A DNA stretch of 64,000 nucleotides from assembly GCF_010894405.1 (NCBI RefSeq), contig NZ_JAAIYA010000023.1, forward strand, positions 1 through 64,000, written 5' to 3'. This DNA is from Pyxidicoccus caerfyrddinensis (GTDB taxonomy: Bacteria; Myxococcota; Myxococcia; Myxococcales; Myxococcaceae). The translations under genes and the position numbers were made by a program. Below, one piece after another: positions 8,045 through 15,202 of the stretch. Numbering within the stretch: the first letter of the stretch is position 1; each line of letters begins with the position of its first letter. Below the pieces are notes generated by a model. It had not been told where the DNA came from. It saw only the letters and a list, made by a program, of their open reading frames with translations, and did no database searches.

Positions 8045-9622
8045 ATGCCCGAACTAACAATTCGAAAGCTGCTAGAGCAAATACACAACGGACAAATTCG
8101 CATCCCAGCATTCCAGCGCGGGTTTGTCTGGAACGAAAAGCCCGACATGGTGGCGTTTTTTATGGATAGCCTCTACAAAGGATATCCATTCGGCACGCTA
8201 TTGCTCTGGAGAACAAGGCAATCCCTCAAGGTTGAACGAAAGCTAGGGCCCTTCGATCTCCCTCCTCCCGACACTGACTATCCCATTGACTACGTTCTAG
8301 ATGGTCAGCAGCGAATTACATCGATTTTTGGAGTATTCCAAACAGACATTCCAGAGCCGGAGCCGGCTCCTTGGACCCATATCTACTTCGACTACAAAGC
8401 CAGCCCCAGTGCGCAAGAGTCGCAATTCATCGTTCTAGATCCGGCAGCGGCAGATCGAAGCAGACACTTTCCCCTCAAGTGCCTATTTAACACGGTCGGG
8501 TACCGCCAAGCCACCGAGGGCTTGCCCGACGACGCAATTCAAAAAATCGACGAAATGCAGTCCAGGTTCAAAGAAGCCCAGCTTCCTGTCCAAATGATCA
8601 CCACGGAAGACAAGGCTACGGTCGCAATTGTATTCGAGCGCGTAAACCGTCGCGGCGTGCCCTTGGACACACTGCAACTCCTCGCAGCCTGGACTTGGAG
8701 CGTGGAATTCGATCTCACCCAAAGATTTAAGGGCCTAACCGAAGAACTCCAGCCATTTGGCTTCGAGGAGGTAGGCGAAGATACCAATCTCCTACTTCGC
8801 TGCGCAGCAGCAATAATAGCCGGGGATGCGTCGCCAGAGACTCTACTCAATCTAAACGGAGCAAGCGTCCGCGAGCGATTCACAGAGGTGCTCAACGGCG
8901 TCAAAGGCGCCATTGATTTCCTTCGCACAAACCTGAAGGTCGAGTCACTTCAGAATCTGCCATTCCACACCATTCTAGTTCCGTTGTCCGTATTCTTTTC
9001 GGTTCCGGGCAATCAGATTGCGACGTATATGGATGCCCAACGCCAAATACTTGTTCGTTGGTTCTGGCGCACTTGTTTCTCCCGCAGATACAGCAGTGGC
9101 GTGCTTCGAAGCTTAAAGACCGATATCGAAGAAGCTGCAAAGCTCAAGAGTGGCGCACATTCAAATCTTGATTCATTCACAACAACCGTTACGCCAGATT
9201 TCTTTGAGAGCAACACATTTACAATAGACACAGTCAACACCAAGACAATGATTCTGATGCTAGCTCAGAGGAACCCATTGAGCTTTGTCTCTGGCGCGCC
9301 AGTAGACCTTGCCAACGTCCTTAGGGCTGGGAATCGCAATGAGTTCCACCATGTCTTCCCCCGCGCCTTCCTAAAGTCGCGCGGATTCAGCACAGACAAC
9401 ATCAACCCCCTGGCAAACTTTTGCTTCCTGTCTAGCGCGGACAACAAAATCCTCGGCGGTGAAGCACCAAGCATATATCGAGCCAAGATGCCGACTAGCG
9501 TTTCGGATATTCTTCAGAGAGCCTTCTGTCCCGAGTCCTTGCTCTTTCGCGACGACTACTTGGCTTTCCGGTCGGAGCGTGCGCGTCTATTGGCAAAGTA
9601 TGCAAATGACTTGATGAAGTAG
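8045..9622 (+). CDS. DUF262/DUF1524 protein (GmrSD-type, probable type IV restriction or defence nuclease)
   Basis: This 525-residue protein has both halves of the GmrSD architecture in one chain. The N-terminal DUF262 part has RIPAFQRGFVW (about residues 19-29) and the NTP-site motif DGQQR (86-90). The C-terminal DUF1524/HNH-like part has NEFHHVFPRAFL (H435-H436) and the later NPLANFCFLS...NKILG pattern of a His-Me nuclease. GmrSD and BrxU relatives cut modified phage DNA. That role is inferred, not shown. The ATG at 8045 is chosen because of the SD AGGAAAG four bases away, and it gives the normal MPELTIRKLLEQI start. The gene is strikingly AT-rich against its surroundings and is bracketed by a 30-bp direct repeat, both signs of transfer. 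Its stop codon shares a base with the right repeat. Confidence 0.88.
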   Translation: MPELTIRKLLEQIHNGQIRIPAFQRGFVWNEKPDMVAFFMDSLYKGYPFGTLLLWRTRQSLKVERKLGPFDLPPPDTDYPIDYVLDGQQRITSIFGVFQTDIPEPEPAPWTHIYFDYKASPSAQESQFIVLDPAAADRSRHFPLKCLFNTVGYRQATEGLPDDAIQKIDEMQSRFKEAQLPVQMITTEDKATVAIVFERVNRRGVPLDTLQLLAAWTWSVEFDLTQRFKGLTEELQPFGFEEVGEDTNLLLRCAAAIIAGDASPETLLNLNGASVRERFTEVLNGVKGAIDFLRTNLKVESLQNLPFHTILVPLSVFFSVPGNQIATYMDAQRQILVRWFWRTCFSRRYSSGVLRSLKTDIEEAAKLKSGAHSNLDSFTTTVTPDFFESNTFTIDTVNTKTMILMLAQRNPLSFVSGAPVDLANVLRAGNRNEFHHVFPRAFLKSRGFSTDNINPLANFCFLSSADNKILGGEAPSIYRAKMPTSVSDILQRAFCPESLLFRDDYLAFRSERARLLAKYANDLMK

Positions 9623-9651
9623 CACCGCCGTTGCCTTCCTTCATCGCGCCA
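9622..9651. repeat. 30-bp direct repeat, right copy
   Basis: Second copy of 7792-7821. On the minus strand it contains the stop of the upstream cupin gene overlapping the ATG of a following cupin gene (GCGCGATGAAGG). This shows that two cupin genes once lay directly in tandem here. Confidence 0.9.
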
Positions 9652-10255
9652 CCTTCTCCGGCTGGGGGCCGAGCCAGTAGTCCCGCCACTCCGTGTTCCG
9701 CGAGGCCCGGTCGAAGCTCACGAACGTCACCGACAAGCTCACGTCCAGCGCTTGCACCGCGTGCCACCACTCCACCGGGATGAGCAGCACATCCCCCGGC
9801 CCCACCTCGCACGTGTGCACCGTGGCGCGAGCGAAGTCCGGGAGGCGCGCCACGTCCGGCGCGAGGATGTCCACCGCGCTGTAGAGGCCCCGGTCATTGT
9901 AGAGCCAGGGTGTCTCCCAGGAGGGCACCAGCCAGAAGCGCTTGCGCCCCAGCACCTGGCAGAACAGGACGTTGAGATGGTCGTGGTGCAGATTGGACAG
10001 CGTGCCCGCCGGGCCGAACCACAGGTGCACGCTGTCCGGCGCGGAGATGTCCGGCTGGATGTAGCCGGCCGGCGCCCGCAGGTCCGCGAGCAATGGCCGG
10101 AACGCCTCGCGCAGCAGCAGGCTGTTGCGGGCCACGAGGTACACGTTGTTCGTCTCGCCCCCCTCGCGCATGCGGGCCACCAGCTCGCGCAGGGACAGCG
10201 AGCGCCGCAGCCGCTCCGCGTTTAAGTCCGGGTCCGCGTCCGACTCGCGCCCCAT
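9641..10255 (-). pseudogene. Cupin-8 (JmjC-like) protein, C-terminal part
   Basis: The 204 residues contain the catalytic half of a cupin-8/JmjC fold. VHLWFGPAGTLSNLHHDHLN has the HxD iron ligands, GRKRFWLVPSWETPWLYND follows, and GDVLLIPVEWWHAVQAL supplies the distal His. Proteins of this family usually have 100 or more residues before this point, including the NRPVVLxG motif. Here a stop codon lies 12 bases upstream of the only ATG (10255) and the DUF4304 frame runs straight into it. The N-terminal part was probably lost by deletion. It could still be translated by reinitiation, but the truncated barrel is unlikely to be active. Related proteins are Fe(II)/2-oxoglutarate hydroxylases. Confidence 0.65.
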
Positions 10256-10748
10256 CGAGGTCGCCCGTCACGTACCGCAGTTGCGCGCGCAGGAAGAGCT
10301 CGGCGCCATGGTCCAGCGCCTGGTGCCGCAGCAGCTTCGCGGGGCCGTCCACCGCGTGGAGAAACGCGGCGGCGCGCGCGAGGTCCGCCGCGAGCCGCTC
10401 CGTCAGCTTCGCTTCATCGGTGCTCGCGTCCACCCTCCAGGAGGACGGAGCCCCCGCGACCAGGTGCTCCATCCGCTCGCGGAAGTGACACTCGTGCTCC
10501 CGGGGCGCGTCGGGGACGGGCTGTTTCTCCAGGCGGTAGAGAGCGTCGAAGGCGATGGCCACATTCACGTAGCAGCTCGCCTCGCTCGCGGTGTTGCCGT
10601 GCGAGCGCTGCACGTTGACCACCTGGAGCGTCTCACCATGACGGCGGCGCCAGGTCAGCTCCTTCTTCTTGAAGCCGCCCACCTTGGCGAGCGGCTTCAT
10701 CGCGGCGGTGGCAATGGAGGTCAGCGTCTTGATGGCATCCATGGTCAT
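9894..10748 (-). CDS. DUF4304-like protein with an abnormal C-terminal tail
   Basis: The start at 10748 (MTMDAIKTLTSIA) overlaps the stop of the upstream hydrolase gene as ATGA, so translation is probably coupled. Residues 1-165 (to about 10260) fit the DUF4304 family: LAKVGGFKKKELTWRRRHG, then LQVVNVQRSHGNTASEASCY. Function is unknown. Beyond YVTGDLDGAR the frame runs through cupin-8 coding sequence in the wrong phase and yields about 115 low-complexity residues. The true C-terminus has therefore been lost by a deletion that joined this gene to the next one. The product is altered and perhaps unstable. Confidence 0.6.
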   Translation of the reverse strand: MTMDAIKTLTSIATAAMKPLAKVGGFKKKELTWRRRHGETLQVVNVQRSHGNTASEASCYVNVAIAFDALYRLEKQPVPDAPREHECHFRERMEHLVAGAPSSWRVDASTDEAKLTERLAADLARAAAFLHAVDGPAKLLRHQALDHGAELFLRAQLRYVTGDLDGARVGRGPGLKRGAAAALAVPARAGGPHARGGRDEQRVPRGPQQPAAARGVPAIARGPAGAGRLHPAGHLRAGQRAPVVRPGGHAVQSAPRPSQRPVLPGAGAQALLAGALLGDTLALQ

Positions 10749-11752
10749 GCGGATTGCTGTGAATGGGGCGCTACACGCGCGAGTGAGTCTCGGACCGCCG
10801 CGCACAGCGCCGTCCGCTCGGTGAGGATGGCGGAGACATGCCCGGCGTTCACCCACCGCAGCTCGCTCTTCTTCCAGTGCGCGTGCAGGGTGCGCGTCTC
10901 CGCCGCCGGGACGAAGCCGTCCTTCCTGCACGCCAGGAGGATGGCCGCGCCGGGCTGTCGCGGGGGCGGGAACTTCGTCAGGTTCGCCAGGTCGAAGATG
11001 CGGCCCAGCCGTTGACGGGCCTGCTCCGCGTCACGCCGGGCGCCGTCGAGCTGTGCGAAGGAGATGGACCACGACAGCAGGCCCCGGGTGAACACGGGCA
11101 CGGGGGACGCGCCCGCGGCCAGCGCCGCCACGGCGAGCGGTCCCGGGAAGAGCACCGCCGTGAGCGCCGCCATGTACCCGCCCATGCTGTATCCCGCGAT
11201 GCCCAGGCGCGCGTAGCCGGCGTCACGCAGCCACGTGAGCAGCGCACGGGCCTCCTCCACCATGCCGAGGTTCATCAGCACGTGGTCGCTGACGGTGCGC
11301 AGCGCGCCGCCCTTCTGCCCGAGCGGACGGCGCACGCCGTAGTACGGATTCTCCAGCAGGAAGAGGTCGATGCCCTCGCGGACCAGCGGCGTGTAGAGGC
11401 GCTCGCGCAGCACGTAGCCCTCTTCGCGCGAAGCGGCGAGCACCACACAGGCCGAGCGCCCACGGGTGTTCTCCGCGCTCAGCCAGCGGACATGTGCCGT
11501 CTGGACGGGTGGGGCCAGGAGGGGCAGGGGAGAGGTGAAGGTGCCGTCGCGAAGCCACGTGCCCCGGTGCGGCCTGGCTTCACCCCAGACGGGTGAGACG
11601 CGGGCCGGCTCCGGGAGGAAGGAGGTCCCCACCTCCACCTTCTCCAGGAGTTGCTCGTCGCCCCAGCCGTTGGTGAACAGCCGGGCGCGGCGGGCCAGCC
11701 CCGCGAAGAGGACATCCACGACGTGCGCACCGAGCGGGGACCAGGACTCCAC
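10745..11752 (-). CDS. ABHD18-like alpha/beta hydrolase
   Basis: This 335-residue protein fits the ABHD18 (DUF2048) family of alpha/beta hydrolases. It has the family block SPVWGEARPHRGTWLRDGTF, an oxyanion/lid region ending ENPYYGVRRP, the nucleophile elbow GYSMGG (S189), the acid CRKDGFVP and the His in NAGHVSA. The triad is complete, so it should be an active hydrolase, possibly an esterase or lipase. The substrate is unknown. No signal peptide is seen, so it is cytoplasmic. It heads a short minus-strand operon with the DUF4304 gene (ATGA overlap) and the cupin remnant. Confidence 0.8.
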   Translation of the reverse strand: MESWSPLGAHVVDVLFAGLARRARLFTNGWGDEQLLEKVEVGTSFLPEPARVSPVWGEARPHRGTWLRDGTFTSPLPLLAPPVQTAHVRWLSAENTRGRSACVVLAASREEGYVLRERLYTPLVREGIDLFLLENPYYGVRRPLGQKGGALRTVSDHVLMNLGMVEEARALLTWLRDAGYARLGIAGYSMGGYMAALTAVLFPGPLAVAALAAGASPVPVFTRGLLSWSISFAQLDGARRDAEQARQRLGRIFDLANLTKFPPPRQPGAAILLACRKDGFVPAAETRTLHAHWKKSELRWVNAGHVSAILTERTALCAAVRDSLARVAPHSQQSA

Positions 11753-11857
11753 GCGCTCATCCTATGCGCCCGGCCCTCACCCCTGGCGGCCTGATGCACA
11801 CCCTGCCTCCAGGACCTGTTCGAGGTTCACCCCTGTGTGCGGGCCGGCGTTGTCCTC

Positions 11858-13300
11858 TTACGGGCGTTTCGCCGTGGCCGCCGCCGCGACACAGGCGCGC
11901 AGGCGGCGAAGTCCCTCGTCGATGTGGGTGGTCGCCACCGCGCCATAGCCGAGCACGAAGCCCGGCTGCGCGGGCCTGCTCGCGCAGTAGCTCGACAGTC
12001 CCTCGATGCCCACCCCGGCCGCCTGCGCACGCTCCAGGGTCTCCCGCTCCAGCTTCAGGCCCCCCCGACGGAGCGTCGCGCTCAGGTGCAGGCCCGCCAC
12101 GGACGGCACCGGCCGGAGCCAGTCGCCGAAGTCGCGCGTCAGCCGCTCCAGGATGCGCTCGTGCCGGCTCTCGTACTCGCGCCGCATCTTGCGGATGTGC
12201 CGCGCGAGCAGTCCCTCGTCGATGAAGCGCGCGAGCGCGGCCTGCGCCGGCCACTGGCTGTGCCAGTCACTCACCTGCTTGGCCACCCGCAGCTCCCGTT
12301 GGATGGAGGGCGGCGCGATGAGGAACCCCAGGCGCAGCGCGGGGAGCATCACCTTCGAGAACGAGCCGACGTAGATGACCCGGCCGGAGCGGTCCAGGCT
12401 GAACAGCGTCTCCAGCGGGCGTCCGCCGAAGCGGAACTCGCTGTCGTAGTCGTCCTCGATGACCACCGCGTCCCGCTGCTTCGCCCAGTCGAGCAGCGCC
12501 GTCCGCCGCGCGGGCGACATGGGCATGCCGAGAGGGAACTGGTGCGAGGGCGTCACGTAGACGAGCCGCGCGTCGTCCGGCAGCGCGCGCACGTCGAGCC
12601 CCTCCGCGTCGACGGGGACGGACACCACGCGCGCCCCCAGCGACTGGAACAGCATCCTCGCGGGCGGATAGCCCGGCTCCTCCACGGCGACGCAGTCCCC
12701 CGGCTCCAGCAACACCCGCCCGATGAGGTCCAGCGCCTGCTGCGCGCCGTGCGTGACGAGGACGTCCCCCGCGTCCGCGTGGACGCCCCGAGCGACACCC
12801 ACGTGCCGGGTCACCGCCTCGCGCAGCCCGAGGTGGCCGGCCGCTTCCGCGTGCCCCGACGGCGCCGTGGCGGCCCGGAGCTGCCGCGCCAGGAGCCGGC
12901 GCCACGTCTCGAAGGGGAACAGCCGCGCGTCCGGAATGCCCACGCGAAAGTCATGGGCCATGGGCGCGTCGGGGGCGCGCGGGTCGGGCAGGGTGCTCCA
13001 GATGGCCCGGGCGCGCAGCCGCATCGCCGAGGACGCTCTCACGCGGCCACTGCTCCCGGGCGCTTCACCCTGCACGAAGCTGCCTGCCCGGGTGCGGCCC
13101 GCCAGCAGGCCCTCGGCGGTGAGCCACTCATAGGCCACGCTCACCGTGTTGCGCGACACCGAGAGGCGCTTCGCCAGCTCGCGCGTGGGCGGCACCCGCT
13201 CTCCGCGCCGCAGCCGGCCGTCGAGGATGGCCGCGCGCAGCTCCCGGTATATCTGCCCGGCGATGTCGCGGCGGCTCTGGAGGTTGACGTGCAGGTCCAT
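11858..13300 (-). CDS. MocR/PdxR-type regulator (GntR wHTH fused to class I aminotransferase)
   Basis: This 480-residue transcription factor starts MDLHVNLQSRRDIAGQIYREL. It has a GntR winged helix (about 10-75, ERVPPTRELAKRLSVSRNTV, with YEWLTAEGLL), a linker, then a PLP-dependent aminotransferase-like domain with the tight-turn Asp (IEDDYDSEFRF) and the Schiff-base Lys in VGSFSKVMLPALRLGF. MocR proteins sense pyridoxal phosphate or amino compounds, and PdxR controls PLP synthesis. Which role applies here is open. I prefer the ATG at 13300 to the upstream TTG. It is divergent from a cupin-DoxX gene pair, which is a likely target, with a small palindrome between them. Confidence 0.88.
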   Translation of the reverse strand: MDLHVNLQSRRDIAGQIYRELRAAILDGRLRRGERVPPTRELAKRLSVSRNTVSVAYEWLTAEGLLAGRTRAGSFVQGEAPGSSGRVRASSAMRLRARAIWSTLPDPRAPDAPMAHDFRVGIPDARLFPFETWRRLLARQLRAATAPSGHAEAAGHLGLREAVTRHVGVARGVHADAGDVLVTHGAQQALDLIGRVLLEPGDCVAVEEPGYPPARMLFQSLGARVVSVPVDAEGLDVRALPDDARLVYVTPSHQFPLGMPMSPARRTALLDWAKQRDAVVIEDDYDSEFRFGGRPLETLFSLDRSGRVIYVGSFSKVMLPALRLGFLIAPPSIQRELRVAKQVSDWHSQWPAQAALARFIDEGLLARHIRKMRREYESRHERILERLTRDFGDWLRPVPSVAGLHLSATLRRGGLKLERETLERAQAAGVGIEGLSSYCASRPAQPGFVLGYGAVATTHIDEGLRRLRACVAAAATAKRP

Positions 13301-13317
13301 ACCGCCCGCAACCTTGG

Positions 13318-13328
13318 ATTGGCCCAAT
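13318..13328. promoter_or_regulatory. Short palindrome in the MocR/cupin divergent region
   Basis: ATTGGcCCAAT is a perfect dyad 18 bases upstream of the MocR start and 81 bases before the cupin start. It could be a regulator site, but it is short and unproven. Confidence 0.3.
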
Positions 13329-13408
13329 GAGATTCGTCAATCCTGGCTCTGCCATCGGGACATCGCGGAGGGCACTCTGCCGTCGTTTCAAGACGCCAGG
13401 AGACACCC

Positions 13409-13867
13409 ATGACGCCCGTTGCCCTCGCCGCCTCGCACCCCGTCCACCCCGACCGCATGCCCTGGATTCCCATGGGCCGCCCCGGGATGTCCTTCAAGCC
13501 GCTGCGCTTCTTCCGCGACGACAGCGGCTGGACGTACCTCTTCCGGCTCGAGCCCGGCACCGTCATCCCCCTGCACCGCCACACCGGCGAGGTGCACGGC
13601 TTCAACGTCTCCGGCAGTCGCAAGCTCCTCGACACCGGCGAGGTGATTGGCCCGGGCACCTACGTCTACGAGCCAACCGGCAACGTCGACACCTGGATGG
13701 CCGTGGGCGACGAGCCGACCGTCCTCCTCATCACCGTGCGCGGCGCCATCGAGTACCTCGGCAAGGATGGCGAGGTCACCGGCCGGGTGACGTCCGGCGA
13801 CCGACTCAAGACGTATCAGCGCTGGTGCGAGGAGCACGGTGCCGCGTTCCTCGCCACCGTGGAGTGA
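13409..13867 (+). CDS. Cupin protein of the acetylacetone/dihydroxyacetophenone dioxygenase type
   Basis: This 152-residue single cupin has the layout of 2,4'-dihydroxyacetophenone dioxygenase-like and ChrR-type cupins. It has an N-terminal PWIPMGRPGMSFKPLRFF, the metal motif in GTVIPLHRHTGEVHGFNVSG (H-x-H and E), and a second strand pair ending EPTGNVDTW. The usual distal His appears to be replaced in the VDTWMAV strand, so the metal site may be incomplete. An AGGAG SD lies before the ATG. The gene is followed 5 bases later by a DoxX gene, and both are divergent from a MocR regulator. They may form a small redox or detoxification unit. The substrate is unknown. Confidence 0.72.
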   Translation: MTPVALAASHPVHPDRMPWIPMGRPGMSFKPLRFFRDDSGWTYLFRLEPGTVIPLHRHTGEVHGFNVSGSRKLLDTGEVIGPGTYVYEPTGNVDTWMAVGDEPTVLLITVRGAIEYLGKDGEVTGRVTSGDRLKTYQRWCEEHGAAFLATVE

Positions 13868-13872
13868 CGCCC

Positions 13873-14334
13873 ATGCACACCACCGCATCGAGCCATGTGG
13901 CGGCCTCCCCGCGCGTCTGGACGCTGGAGCGACTCGGGCTGCTGTATGCCCGCCTCGCGCTCGGCGGCGCCTTCCTGTCCGCCGTCGCCAGCCGCTTCGG
14001 CGTCTGGAAGGCAGACCCGGGCCTCGGGTACTTCGACAACTTCATCCGCTACACGGGCGAGGTGAACGCCTTCATGCCCGCGGCCACCATTCCGTTCCTC
14101 GCGTGGGCCGCGACTGTCGCCGAAGTCTCCCTGGGCCTCCTGCTGGTGCTCGGCTTCCGGCGGCGCCAGGTGGCGCTGGGGGCCTCCGCGCTGCTGGCGC
14201 TGTTCGGCACCGCCATGGCCCTCTCCTTCGGGCCCAAGGAGCCGCTGGACTACTCGGTGTTCTCCGCCTCGGCGGGTGCGCTGCTGCTGGCGCTGTATCC
14301 TGCCCGGCCCGGCGGAACCCACATGTCGGTGTAG
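13873..14334 (+). CDS. DoxX family membrane protein
   Basis: This 153-residue protein has four membrane helices. The first (about 20-40) carries LLYARLALGGAFLSAVASRFG, the next is around AATIPFLAWAATVAEVSLGL, then LALFGTAMAL and FSASAGALLLALY. This matches the DoxX fold, whose members act in quinone or thiol redox processes or remain uncharacterised. The ATG at 13873 is 5 bases past the cupin stop, so the two are co-transcribed. A joint regulation by the divergent MocR protein is an inference from position. Confidence 0.78.
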   Translation: MHTTASSHVAASPRVWTLERLGLLYARLALGGAFLSAVASRFGVWKADPGLGYFDNFIRYTGEVNAFMPAATIPFLAWAATVAEVSLGLLLVLGFRRRQVALGASALLALFGTAMALSFGPKEPLDYSVFSASAGALLLALYPARPGGTHMSV

Positions 14335-14414
14335 CCCGGGAAGAGCGCTCGGCGGGCCGCATGTTTGGAATGCGGCCTGGGGTCGATGGGCTTATCTCCA
14401 CAGGGGTGCCCCCA

Positions 14415-15071
14415 ATGACCGCTCAAGAACGTGTCGAGCGCGCCGCCAGCGCGCTGAAGGTCTTCCCGCTGCCCTCGGCGGTGCTCTTCCCGCACACCGT
14501 CATCCCCCTCCACATCTTCGAGCCGCGCTACCGCGCCCTGGTGAAGGACGCGCTCGCCGGGGACCGCGTCATGGCGCTGGCCCAGCTCGAGTCCGGCTGG
14601 GAGGGCGGCTACGGCGGCAAGCCCCCCATGCAGCCCATGATGTGCGCGGGCATCATCATCTGGGACGAGCAGGTGGAAGAGGGGCGCTACAACATCCTCC
14701 TCCAGGGCGTGTGCCGCGTCCGCCTGGACAGCGAGCTGGCGGGCGACAAGCTCTACCGCGAGGTCTCCGCCCAGGTGCTGCCGGACCTGCCCTACCAGGG
14801 GCCCGAGGAGGAGCAGCTCCGCCAGGCCGTCTTCGAGCTGGCCGGCCGGGTGCCTCCCTCCTTCGCGGAGAACCTGCTGCCGGTGGCCGCGCGCGCCATG
14901 GGCGGCACGCTGGCGGACGTGGTGGCCTCCGCCGTCGTCCCGGAAGCCGAGCGCCGCCAGGAGCTGCTCGCCGAGCTGGACGTGAAGCGGCGCCTGGGGG
15001 CGGTGATGGAGGACATCGGCGAGCTCATCGGTCGCCTCCAGCCCGTGCGGCCCTCCGGGCCGCTGAACTGA
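14415..15071 (+). CDS. LON-substrate-binding (PUA-like) domain protein
   Basis: This 218-residue protein consists of the N-terminal substrate-binding domain of Lon protease without the ATPase or peptidase. It has LKVFPLPSAVLFPHTVIPLH and IFEPRYRALVKDALAGDR, then GRYNILLQGVCRVRL and ELLAELDVKRRLGAVMEDI at the end. Free-standing versions are common and poorly characterised, and may act as adaptors. It is cytoplasmic, with no signal peptide. A perfect hairpin follows the stop, separating it from nadE. Confidence 0.88.
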   Translation: MTAQERVERAASALKVFPLPSAVLFPHTVIPLHIFEPRYRALVKDALAGDRVMALAQLESGWEGGYGGKPPMQPMMCAGIIIWDEQVEEGRYNILLQGVCRVRLDSELAGDKLYREVSAQVLPDLPYQGPEEEQLRQAVFELAGRVPPSFAENLLPVAARAMGGTLADVVASAVVPEAERRQELLAELDVKRRLGAVMEDIGELIGRLQPVRPSGPLN

Positions 15072-15096
15072 CCGCGGGCCCCCCTCTGGCCCGCGG
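15072..15096 (+). terminator. Rho-independent-like hairpin after the LON-domain gene
   Basis: CCGCGGGCC (15072-15080) and GGCCCGCGG (15088-15096) form a perfect 9-bp GC stem with a 7-base loop, starting on the stop codon. There is only a weak T run after it. Confidence 0.55.
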
Positions 15097-15202
15097 GTTG
15101 GACTTGCCTTGAGCGGCGGGCCGGGCATTGCTGGACCCCACACCGGTGCCGGACGGCGGGCCACTCCCGGGCGCGTCCGGCCGAAAGGGGACTGGAACCA
15201 CC

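Noticed and set aside
9641..10255. Treating the cupin segment as an intact gene
   Set aside because: The N-terminal third of the fold is missing, a stop lies 12 bases upstream in frame, and the preceding gene runs into it out of frame.
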